64,000 nucleotides of DNA from Naegleria lovaniensis (taxonomy: Eukaryota > Heterolobosea > Eutetramitea > Acrasida > Naegleriidae). Position numbers and translations under genes: made by a program. Below, piece by piece: positions 54,979 to 64,000 of the stretch. The first letter of the stretch is position 1. The number at the start of each line of letters is the position of its first letter. Below the pieces are notes generated by a model. It was given only the letters and a program-made list of their open reading frames with translations. It was not told where the DNA came from and did no database searches. Location of the stretch: positions 558,001 to 622,000 of the forward strand of contig NW_025407840.1 of assembly GCF_003324165.1 (NCBI RefSeq), written 5' to 3'.

Positions 54979-56049
54979 ATGGTAAAAGCAACGCAACATC
55001 GATTCACAAACGATGAAAGACGAGTTTTCAAACAAAAAACAGGTGTCCAAATATCTCAAAAACTAAGACCATATATCCAAGGTCAAAAATTAGCCCCAGA
55101 ACAAATTGAGTTCATTAAATTGGTGTGTGGAAAGTATGGAGATAAACCAAAGGTCTTGCAACAAATTTTACCTTTCGCACCTTCAACGATTTACAAATAT
55201 TGCAATGAAATACAAAAAGAAAAAGCTCTCGGAAGGCCTCCACATTCAGGTAAATCAACCCACCTCTCTGTGTTAAGATTTATTGATATCATATTCAGTG
55301 AATATAATACTGTTAATTATGCAGAAGTACGTCAAATAGTTAAAGATTATCTTGATGTTTCAATTTCCATATCTCAGCTCTCCAAAATAACGACAAAATA
55401 TTTGTTCAGGACATATAAGAAATGTGAAAAAGTATCAGTATATCGAAAAAGCCCAAGAGTACAATCTCAAAGGACTGTGTACAGGCGAACTATTCGAACC
55501 TACAAAACAAGAATCATGTTTTTTATTGACGAATCGCATTTCTGTTATGACCATTTGATTAGAACAAGGGCTCACATCAAAATTGGCAACACTTGTCAAA
55601 ACAGTGCGCACAGAGTGAGTGGAAAACGTTTTTCATTATTGGCATGCATTAACGAGAGAGGAGGTTTGGTTTACTGGGAACTTGTCGATACAACTAACAA
55701 AGCAATTGATGCTGATCGATTTAATATATTTCTGACAACATTGAGCAAATTGATCCCAAAAGATTGTATTTTAGTTCTTGACAACGCATCCATTCATAAG
55801 GAAAAAGAAGTTCATAGAATAATGAATGGCCAAGGTATTAGTGTGTTTTGGCAAAGCCCATACTCTCCTGACTTCAATCCCATTGAATTGCTTTTCGGAT
55901 GGATGAAAACACAGTTGAAAAACTATGAACATTCGGTTGACTCTCTCGAAGAGATAATGGAGCAGGTGTTTGATCAAGTTACACCCAAGTTAATCAAATC
56001 GTTTGTTCATCATTGCAAGGAAATCTGGCATGATGAGACAAAAACTTAA
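54979..56049 (+). CDS. Tc1/mariner-type transposase, DD34E
   Basis: 356 residues from the ATG at 54979; the frame is open upstream without a better ATG. The N-terminal half is a helix-turn-helix region (EQIEFIKLVCGKYGDKPKVLQQILPFAPSTIYKY) followed by GRPPHSGKS, the GRPR-like motif between the two halves of such proteins. The catalytic core has FFIDESHF (D184), LVLDNASIHK (D268) and SPDFNPIELLF (E303). There are 34 residues between the second Asp and the Glu, the Tc1 spacing. It would cut and paste the element by its terminal repeats. No stop or frame break is seen. Confidence 0.9.
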   Translation: MVKATQHRFTNDERRVFKQKTGVQISQKLRPYIQGQKLAPEQIEFIKLVCGKYGDKPKVLQQILPFAPSTIYKYCNEIQKEKALGRPPHSGKSTHLSVLRFIDIIFSEYNTVNYAEVRQIVKDYLDVSISISQLSKITTKYLFRTYKKCEKVSVYRKSPRVQSQRTVYRRTIRTYKTRIMFFIDESHFCYDHLIRTRAHIKIGNTCQNSAHRVSGKRFSLLACINERGGLVYWELVDTTNKAIDADRFNIFLTTLSKLIPKDCILVLDNASIHKEKEVHRIMNGQGISVFWQSPYSPDFNPIELLFGWMKTQLKNYEHSVDSLEEIMEQVFDQVTPKLIKSFVHHCKEIWHDETKT

Positions 56050-56169
56050 TAAATTTCGAGTTTGATCGAAATCGATTTTGAAGGATTTCGATGTTAATCA
56101 ACATCAAGTCAAAACGACAACGCATCAATGTCGCTCATTTCGATCTCGAAAAAAATCGCGAAAAAATCG

Positions 56170-56204
56170 TCGATTTTTTATTCGCACTTTTTCGAAAATC
56201 ACAA
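56170..56204 (-). repeat. Right terminal inverted repeat
   Basis: Reverse complement of the left end, with a one-base length difference; ends CGAAAATCACAA just before TA at 56205-56206. Confidence 0.9.
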
Positions 56205-56206
56205 TA
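56205..56206. repeat. TA target duplication, right
   Basis: Second TA copy. Together with 56207-56210 (ACAT) it contains, on minus, the ATG TTA start of the interrupted coiled-coil gene. Confidence 0.8.
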
Positions 56207-56388
56207 ACATTTTTTTTGATTCGTTCTGCAAAAAAAAAACATCCCAGTTGATTTCAAAGAATTCTATGAGACACAACATTGATTGGACGAAAGAGATTGT
56301 AATATATGAGGAGGACACGTTTAAAGTTTGTACCAAAGTGTAAGCTCATTCGATGCCCGAATGAATTTGGAAAAGTGTTACAAAAAAA

Positions 56389-58349
56389 ATGCGAAGATCA
56401 TCCAATACGAATAGGGAAGGTCGTACCGTTGAGCAAGAAGAGAGACAACATCCAACCACTTCGGATTCCAACATGTTTTTAGATTCATCCTTTGGATCAT
56501 CGTCGCCTACAACAACATCACCATCACCGTCCACTCATTCAACATTTTCTAGTAATGTTGTTTCGGGAAATGTATATTCTAGAAATTCAAAAACCGTTAA
56601 ATTGGAACAAATGATTAAAGAGATTCAACAACATACATATTATAGAAGGCTACTGGATCAAGCGGAAAGGATGAATCGTAACGGATCAACAACAGGAACA
56701 TCATCGGAAATTTCATCCCACTCCATAAATGATGATCCAATTGGTGAAAATGAAGATGAAGATAAACAATCATTCACTCAGCTGCTACATAAATTGAGAA
56801 GACTTATTCTCTCGTCTCCCATCACACTCGGATCTGGAGATTATGAAACCAATCTTGGATGTATCAAAGACTCACTCCGTCAATTTATTTGGCCTCTTCT
56901 ATTGCATGACTCGGATCATTTATGTAGAGATAAAAGTTCAGTTTTTCATATCATCAAGAAAATTGACAAGCAACACGAACAATATGAACAAGTAGAAAAG
57001 GATGTGGAGAGGTCAATGTTCAAATTTTTAGCTCCATTCTTTGGCAAATACAACAATCAAGTCATTTATGTGAATACTTCGAATGCCAGCAGCAGCAGCA
57101 GTTTGAATGGAGGTGTCTCGAAACATACAGGATCAAAAACCATGAATCTTGAGCTGAGTTACAAGAGAAGAAATTTAAGCTTGGTCGTCAATTCAATCCT
57201 CCAACTGTACAAACGATTCCAAGATCAAGCTGAAAATTCCAATTTTTCAGAAGAAATTGTTCCACTCTACTATTTTCAAGGTTTTCACGAAATTTGTTCA
57301 GTTATGCTTTTGACATTCCAGGACAATTTAGAAACAACGTTTAGATGTTGCTATCGACTCGCAACCAACCATTTTTACGACTCTATGCATTCTCCTAATT
57401 TAGATGAAGTCATCAGAAAATGTGCAATGATAATCACAATTTTGGAAGAGAGTGGTCATCATGACATTTGTGAAATTTTGAGAGACAGTGGAATGGATCA
57501 GGGTCATTATGCACTGAGTTGGATTTTAACATGGTTTGCGCATGTTATTGAACAGGATTGTGGAGAGGACCATGAAGACTCGCCGTACAGCACGACGAAT
57601 ATTGCCTCTGAAAATTGTAGGTTTTTTTCTAATTTATGTAATTTTGGACCAAAGTTATCCATGAATTTTGTCCATGTGATGACTCGTATTAATTTTCAGT
57701 TACATCCACAGTCCCAAGCCTTTTCCTTGTACAAACGTTATTTGACGTATTTTTGGCTGTTGGAAACCCATTCTTTGTGGTGTATGTTGCTGCAAGTGTA
57801 GTTATTGAGCGAAGAGAAGAATTATTAATTTTAAAAGAAGGAGGTTCTGCAACAACAGTTCGTCAAAAGTTAGCAGCCGTGTCTGGAGGAAGAACTGAAA
57901 TTGATTTTCCATTCTCGGCAGATGAAGACGACGATGACATTAATTACATTGAATTTACTGTGATATTTGGCTTGTTAAATAGGTTTCCAAAGAATATTAC
58001 TCCAAAATGGTTGGAACGAGTGGTGAAACGAGCGCTCAATCTTTGGAAGCATCATGATTACCGAAATTTGTGCTCTCCTGAAGAGTTCACCAATCCATTC
58101 CCATTTTCTTATTTATGTGAGTGTGAAGACTTTTCAAATTATCATGAATCGGTCGCTGATTATTGGAGAGATGAAGAAGAGGAACGATTACTGCGTGAGG
58201 AAAAGGAGAGAGAGGAAGCAGAAAAGAGAAGAAAGGCTCAACAACAGCAATTATCAAAAGCATTCTTTTTGGGAGGTAGCATTGTGGTTGCTGCTGCTGC
58301 ATTTTACTTTTCTGCTCAATCTTGGTTTTTTCATGCCACGTTCAAGTAA
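56389..58349 (+). CDS. TBC1D20-like RabGAP with C-terminal membrane anchor
   Basis: Two exons, 56389-57616 and 57700-58349, with an 83-base phase-1 intron that restores VQTLFDVFLAVGNPFFVVYVAASVV; 625 residues. The N-terminal 75 residues are Ser/Thr/Pro-rich. The TBC domain has the arginine-finger motif VEKDVERS (IxxDxxR) and the glutamine finger YYFQGFHE (YxQ). ALSWILTWFAH and LFDVFLA follow the TBC1D20 pattern. The C-terminus has a charged coiled coil (EEEERLLREEKEREEAEKRRK) and one membrane helix (LGGSIVVAAAAFYFSAQSW). TBC1D20 acts on Rab1 and Rab18 at the endoplasmic reticulum. There are inserts between motifs, making it longer than the animal protein (about 400). Divergent from the coiled-coil gene. 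Confidence 0.85.
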
Positions 58350-58583
58350 GGGAGTTCATTTTTTTAAGGGCATTAGTTGTGCCGAGTGCTTGACTTACTT
58401 GTGCAGAACACACCCAAAGAATATTCCATTAAGGATTGTTAAATGGGTCTTCGATTTGTTCTCACGTCACAAGTGACACAATTCGAAGAAAAATTCCAAA
58501 CTTGGAATATTTCTTGAAATGATTCATAATCATTAAATTCAACGACAGCAATACAAAATTTTCTAACAAAAAACATCAACAAG

Positions 58584-58877
58584 ATGGTGACCAACGATCA
58601 CAAGATGCATTTTCACGGGATATCCCGAGACTTGCTTATCAAGTGGAAATTTCCATTCTTACTTGGCCTTTCAACCTTTGGGTTCTTCATGTTTGGCATG
58701 ATGGAAACGTATCACTTCAACTATAATGCGAATAAATTCAGATATGATAATTATCATGAACATAAATTCAAAGGATTGCAACCTCCTTACATGACAAATT
58801 ATTCTCGAGAATTATACAAATCCAAAGATCCAACACTTAAAATTGATTGGCATTCATTCAGAGAGGATGTGCAGTAA
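58584..58877 (+). CDS. Small single-pass membrane protein, 97 aa
   Basis: Not recognised. The ATG at 58584 is in a good context. One membrane helix (FPFLLGLSTFGFFMFGMMETYHF, about 23-45) follows a positively charged N-terminus (SRDLLIKWK). The C-terminal 50 residues are polar and Tyr/Lys-rich (NANKFRYDNYHEHKFKG). Size and layout fit a supernumerary subunit of a mitochondrial respiratory complex, but no motif proves this. Confidence 0.5.
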   Translation: MVTNDHKMHFHGISRDLLIKWKFPFLLGLSTFGFFMFGMMETYHFNYNANKFRYDNYHEHKFKGLQPPYMTNYSRELYKSKDPTLKIDWHSFREDVQ

Positions 58878-59056
58878 AGTAATCACACAACTCATTGTGG
58901 GTTTAAAAAGATGGTCGCTTTGTGACTATCAATTTTATACTTTCAGATTTTATACTAAAACTCGCATTTCTATCAATTAGGTACTTGAATAAATTAATCT
59001 GGAGCTTTGTGAATATGTATGACCTGTGTTTGCATGACATGTCTATGCATAAGAGT

Positions 59057-59648
59057 CTATTTCTTATAGGCAATTGCCTCAATTTCAACAAGAGCATTTC
59101 TTGGTAATTGTTTGACTGCAAAGCAGGCACGTGCAGGTTTGTTATCAACAAAATATTGCTCATAAATCTTGTTCACTATTCATGTCATCCATTTGAATGA
59201 ATTTTATGAATTTCCCATCAATTGATCGATCAGTAATATTCATCATCATTGACAAACATAAAAAGAAATATATTATTATTCAAAAACAAAAAACCCAAAG
59301 CTTACCTTCCGCAAAGTGATCCATAGTGGTCAATAACACTGTGGTTTTTACGACATGACTAAATCCTGATCCAGCTTCATTCAAAACATTTCCTAAATTT
59401 TTCAAAGTTTGATGTGTTTGAGCCTTCACTGTTTCTATTTCATCATTCTCATGGGTTGTTGGACCTCCAGACACCAATTGACCTGTTTGTGGATCTAATC
59501 CAATTTGTCCACTCACAAAAATCAATCGTTCATTGAAAATACAAGCCTGAGAATATGGGCCGATCGCTTTTGGAGCTAACTCGGTATTAAATTGTTGATG
59601 ATGATTTTGGAAAGAAGGAGTGGATGATGATCGATCGGATTCTGACAT
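59057..59648 (-). CDS. RIDA: RidA (YjgF/UK114) family enamine/imine deaminase
   Basis: Two exons, 59648-59306 and 59175-59057, with a 130-base phase-1 intron; 153 residues. The start is the ATG of MSESDRSS; the open frame runs on to 59729 without an [38 protein letters not shown] is the family signature. [30 protein letters not shown] follows, then VNKIYEQYF across the splice, and [23 protein letters not shown] with the conserved substrate-binding Arg and Glu. RidA hydrolyses reactive 2-aminoacrylate and related imines formed by PLP enzymes. The N-terminal 25 residues are extra and Ser-rich. Confidence 0.9.
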
Positions 59649-59940
59649 TTTTTGTAAGAGAAAGTGTTGTTCATGGGGGTGAAACGGTTGTGATGAAAAA
59701 TGTGAGTTTGTTCGTGATGATGCAGGCAATCATTGATCAATTAAATTACGTCATCTAATTTGATGGTTTAGTACGCATTACAGTACATACACCACACAGG
59801 TGGTTGCTTTGTAATCAACTTTGAAGTTCCTATCATCTTCCTTATGAAGAGATCTTGTGTTGGTCATGATGATGTAAATAAAAGGCTTCCATCTCGAAAA
59901 AAAGCGAATCTCTCACCCTCATCATTTCTTGATCATCATC

Positions 59941-62900
59941 ATGAACGGTCCGTTTATGCTCAATCTCACCAACACCACCAATTGGTTGGAGTTTATTCAT
60001 GATCGTATTGGCTATTTCAGAAAGGAAAGAGAAGCCGAAGAGCAGAACCAGGATGCTGAATTGGACGGTAGTAAGGAGAGTAAGTAATTTGAGTGATTGG
60101 ATCATCATGTTATATTGATGATTCTCATCATTTTGAAACTTGTTGAATGTGAATATATTCACGTATGATGATTAATATTGGGAAGTTCATTGTGTGTTCA
60201 TCCGATGATAGTCGTAACACCACAGCTCAGAGAAGAAAAGAAAGATTATGAAAATTACTTGAGCTCTTACTATAACAATGGCTTTGGCAAGATGCCAAAA
60301 GCAAAAGCTGTATGTTGTTGTTGGTCTGTTGTTGTGTGAATTCATGTGAAAACTTTATAATGTCGTTGAATCATAACGATTGAATTATGAAATCAATAAT
60401 TTCAAAAAACATTGTTTTTAGGTCGAAAATAACAAGTACTCTGCTGGTTACGATTTCACTGCTGCCAAAGGAGATAAATTGACACCATTGGCACGAATTT
60501 GGGTCGATCGAGACAAGAAACAAAGAAAACAAGCCAAACTGACTGGTGCTTCCTCTGCCACCGACAGTAAGGAAGAACAAGAACTCGAGTCATTGTGCTT
60601 TTTGATTAGAGAACATTTTGATTTTGAGTTAAAATTCCACATTATTTGCATGCTTCCAACCTATACTGAGGTCAGCAACAGACGCGACTACCCTCACAAG
60701 AAATTGTTCAGCACTTACTTTGGTGGAGAGGAATCAACAGTCTACAGTATTAGGCGAGATCCTCTTTTGGTCACTTATCACAAATATCGTCTCATTTCCA
60801 AGAGTTTTAATGTCAGAATGCAACATTATTTAATGTCATCACATAATGGTTGTGATGAATTGAACATGGCAAACATGTTTATGCATTTGTACAATCAAAG
60901 AACAAATCAAATGGAAATAGAGGGAGATTTCAACTCCTTCATGTCAAAGATGGCTTATTTGTTGTGCTTTATCCACACCAAGAAGCTGTATTTGGCTAAA
61001 AAAGTTCTTGACTTTGAGCATACAAGCATTTATAATGAGTTCCCTAAGGTATTCAATTGCTTAAAGTCATGCTGGAATGAGCTGTATAGATTGAAAACTG
61101 ATATGGATTTGGGTACCTTTGTATTGAATGGTTCCATTCCATACTACAGAATGAATTACTATCAAAGTTTAATAGATTCCGATAGTGAAGATGAAGAGGA
61201 AGATGGAAAGGAAACGAACAACAAGGAAGCTTCTACCACTGAGCAAGATACCGAGTCAGATGCAACAAGCAAAAAAGTTGAGCATGACGAAAATCTATCT
61301 CAAGATGCCTTGAATGATGGCAGTCTCAGTGTGAATCTAAGAGAAGATGTTGGCGTCACTTCTGAAACTTTGGACCTCATTGATGACGAAAGCAAGATGG
61401 CTGTTGCCAATAAGGGTCTCATGCAAGATGATGACATCACTACTGAACAAGATAATGGTTTTTTCGATGCAAAGGATAATGCGACTGCAGATAATGAAGA
61501 GGATGAAGAAGTAACCGAGGAAACTCTCATGAACGAAATCGACACAAGAGCCACTTCGAACACCCTCTCCACCAATATTTCATTCAACAGATTATTTCTC
61601 AACTCTTCTCAAAAACAAGATTTGGAGTACCAGAGAATCCAAAAGCAAATGGCCAAGAAGTTCAACGGTTTACAAGTTGAAGGTAAGTTTAGTTTGAAAA
61701 CCACACATATGTGTCTCATTCATGAATGTAGATGGAGAATTTAAAGTTGATTTTGAAAACAATGACTTGAAAGTACGTATCAATATCACCATTTTTGCTG
61801 ATAACCAAATTGTGACAATGTTACCTATCATGATATTTTCTGCTCAATCGATAGGTCGTTAATCCAAGAGAATTGTACAACCAATTTTTCCATAAGGCAG
61901 GAGATATACCAGCAGTGTATAGATACGAAACCTACTCATCATTGAGCACTTTCTATCAAACCATTGCTCCAATTTATTCGTATGAGACATACTTGTGTGC
62001 TCTTTTGAGACTCAAATTACGCACAATACTTCCAGCCTTATTCAATAGCGATTTTTATGCTGACAACTATCAAATCTTCCGTTCTTTGACTTTAGTGAAC
62101 TTGACTTATTGCAATTCTTTCAACAACTTGTTACTTCATATTTTACTTGAAAATGGAAAGGAAGTACCAAAAGATGTCACTATCAAAGAGAATGCTACAT
62201 TTACCTCAACATGTGGAATTCAAGAGTTGTCTTTTGTTAACTTTACGTTTGACCAATTGTTAGTTATTTTCAGCAATGATCGTTCCTACTACCCCTCATC
62301 GGTAAGTATTCGATTTGTCATGATTGTTTACCTTATCGTATACTTGAAATTCATAATGGAAAATCATGTAGAGCAATTATGATTCTCCAACAAAAGATCC
62401 ATGTGCCCTTAAAGGCTTGAATATTTTCGCCAAAATGGATGAAGCAAAGAAAAACTATATTTTCTCTTCTCTTGGAAACACTGTTTCTCGTGTGAATTTA
62501 TACTTTTATGGTGATTACATTTACACACTTTCTCCAGAGACATTCTTATTCTCCAATTTCACACCTAACGTAACCGATCTCAGAATCTCTGCAAAGACCA
62601 GAGAAAACAGCACTGTTGGTGCTCAAGTGAACACTGTATGCAATTCGTGTGTGGGTGAATTTAGTGCCGAATATTTCCAGAAACGTTTCAAAAAAATCAT
62701 CATGTTGGCAGAAGGAAAGCCTCAAAAAGAAGTGAATTGGAAAGCTGGTAATGACGTTTCTTATCAACAAGATGAGGAAGGAGGTTTGAATAATGTCCTA
62801 TTCAATCCAAAACTTCCTGTAGTTGAGGAAGACGCTGTGCCTTCTAGCTCACCAACTCTCACTCTCAGAATCATGTTGATGTGTCAAATGACCAAGGATC

Positions 62901-64000
62901 TTTTGAATACATTCCTTGAACATTCGGGATTGATTTTCGAAAAGTTGCCAATATCCAACTTCCTTCTTACTCAATCCAACGGTTTCCCAATTGCTCAAAA
63001 GAAGGCCTTTATCGACACATTATTGAATGATCGCAAGCTTCCATTGAATGCCATTGATACGTTTTCCTATGATTTCACTGAAGAGAAACGTATCCTTGAA
63101 GAGTATTTGGTTTACCTTGCCAACAGCAACGATGGCCGTTTGTTAGGTCTAGAAAATATCTCTGGTGATTCCACATTTACTTGGTTGATGACCTTAATGT
63201 ATTATGGATGGGATTTCTTGAAGGATAATAGAGTATTCGAAGAATTAATGTTGGGTGCTCAATTGAGTTGTGGTCGGCTCGGAAATAACAGTACTGAAGG
63301 AGAATCTTGCGCAGCCCTTACAGAGCTTTTTATGGCCAAGATGTTTTATGAGAACATGGACAAGAAATCATTTATTGACTTTTTGCTCACCAAATGCAAA
63401 TTCAACTACAGTGGAGACATGGAACAGTTGTTGGAGCAAGTAGAAACTGAGTGCTCTCAACAAGACTTCCAACTTTTGGAGAAGTGCGAAACTGAGGACG
63501 ATCAAACCAAGAGAAATCTTCAGCTATTCTTTACTTACATTACTCGACCAAAGAAAGATGTGGCTACTTTTGAAAGTCAAGTTCTTCAATTAACCCCAGA
63601 TAAGCTCTTTGTCTTGTTGATTACTGCAGTGTCAGACCGAGATTTGAAGAAATTTGACACCATCTTGACATTGGGGCATTCGATCAAGGACTTTAATCAA
63701 GTTTTCGACAAGACTACTCGCATGCAAATAACAAATAGATATAGCCAAAATGATAGCTATGCGCTCTCATTACCATCCTACAAATACACATCCTCTGGTG
63801 TAGACAAGGTTGACATTGTCAATTCCAAAGCACTTCAATTGAAGTTCAGCAGAAGAAAGCAGGCTTTAAGAATGATTTATGAACAAGGACTTCCATTGGA
63901 TCACACATTCTCCATTGCTGAACTTGACAATACCATTATTGACACAGAGATGGATACCCTTGAGGTTACTCTTTTCCACTACCTACTCGTCTCAGCCAGC
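59941..64000 (+). CDS. Large protein of unknown function, partial (runs off the window)
   Basis: Six exons in the window: 59941-60079, 60212-60309, 60422-61682, 61732-61772 (41 bases), 61855-62301 and 62372 to the edge; 1205 residues with no stop yet. All introns are GT-AG and 49-132 bases. The start reads MNGPFMLNLTNTTNWLEFIHDRIGYF. Exon 3 contains an acidic, Glu/Asp/Thr-rich insert of about 190 residues (DSDSEDEEEDGKE onward). The rest is mostly helical and Leu/Phe-rich without membrane segments, as in large scaffold or helical-repeat proteins. No domain was recognised. Its promoter is shared with the divergent RidA gene (292 bases). Confidence 0.7.

Larger units (their letters stand above)
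53789..56204. mobile_element. Tc1/mariner DNA transposon, complete-looking
   Basis: A 2416-base element bounded by TA and by terminal inverted repeats of about 34 bases. It carries a DD34E transposase on plus (54979-56049) and a divergently oriented accessory ORF on minus (54762-54098). Subterminal AATCGATT-type repeats fill both ends. The transposase frame is open and the ends are almost identical, so the insertion is probably recent. The element interrupts the second codon of the coiled-coil gene. Confidence 0.9.

Noticed and set aside
1-64000. CRISPR array, rRNA, or virus-derived element
   Set aside because: No regularly spaced repeats, rRNA-like blocks, reverse transcriptase, integrase, capsid or LTR-like structures were seen.

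Overview
The window is nuclear DNA of an AT-rich, gene-dense protist, most likely a heterolobosean amoeba of the Naegleria type. This is inferred from several things seen together: short GT-AG introns (mostly 45-145 bases), intergenic gaps of a few hundred bases, Asn/Ser/Gln-rich low-complexity tracts, an A-rich context before start codons, and lineage-typical architectures (two-helix sensor-RGS proteins, beta-helix receptor kinases, F-box and LRR families). I found no rRNA, standard tRNA gene, CRISPR array, operon, or virus-derived element.

Layout. 1-4.2 kb holds three small genes of unknown function. 4.4-8.8 kb (minus) is a WDR62/MABP1-like WD40 scaffold. 9.2-16.4 kb carries a nucleotidyltransferase-like protein, an SDR oxidoreductase, a tandem (pseudo)kinase-kinase with an IQ motif, and a WES/DGAT-type acyltransferase with two frame breaks. 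16.5-22.4 kb is a tandem array of four paralogues that join an HMG-box-like N-terminus to an F-box-like domain. 22.4-24.7 kb has a HAP2/GCS1-like fragment and two membrane-protein ORFs. A gene-poor 1.9 kb gap with hairpins leads to a 1152-residue intronless ORF with a C-terminal Zn2Cys6 cluster and a possible RNase-H-like core. 30-39 kb holds an unknown basic protein, an F-box/LRR protein, coding relics, a lipase-like hydrolase, a RhoGAP, a divergent mitochondrial carrier and an OTU-domain protein. 39.5-48.8 kb holds a tRNA-derived SINE, a beta-helix receptor kinase, a sensor-RGS protein, a mitochondrial rhomboid and CIAO1. 48.9-58.3 kb holds a cytochrome P450 with a 7-base exon, a coiled-coil protein whose second codon is split by a complete-looking Tc1/mariner DD34E transposon, and a TBC1D20-like RabGAP. 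58.6-64 kb holds a small membrane protein, RidA, and the first 1205 codons of a large unknown gene that leaves the window.

The genes are a mixture of housekeeping functions (CIAO1, RidA, rhomboid, carrier), signalling (kinases, RGS, RhoGAP, RabGAP, WDR62) and lineage-specific families; nothing suggests a single pathway. The strongest observations are the transposon inserted in codon 2 of a gene (TA duplication and terminal inverted repeats visible), the SINE with perfect 15-base target duplications next to a start codon, the 7-base P450 exon inside the haem-binding loop, and a set of frame breaks that all look like loss of one base, mostly in a homopolymer, which points to sequence error or parallel decay.
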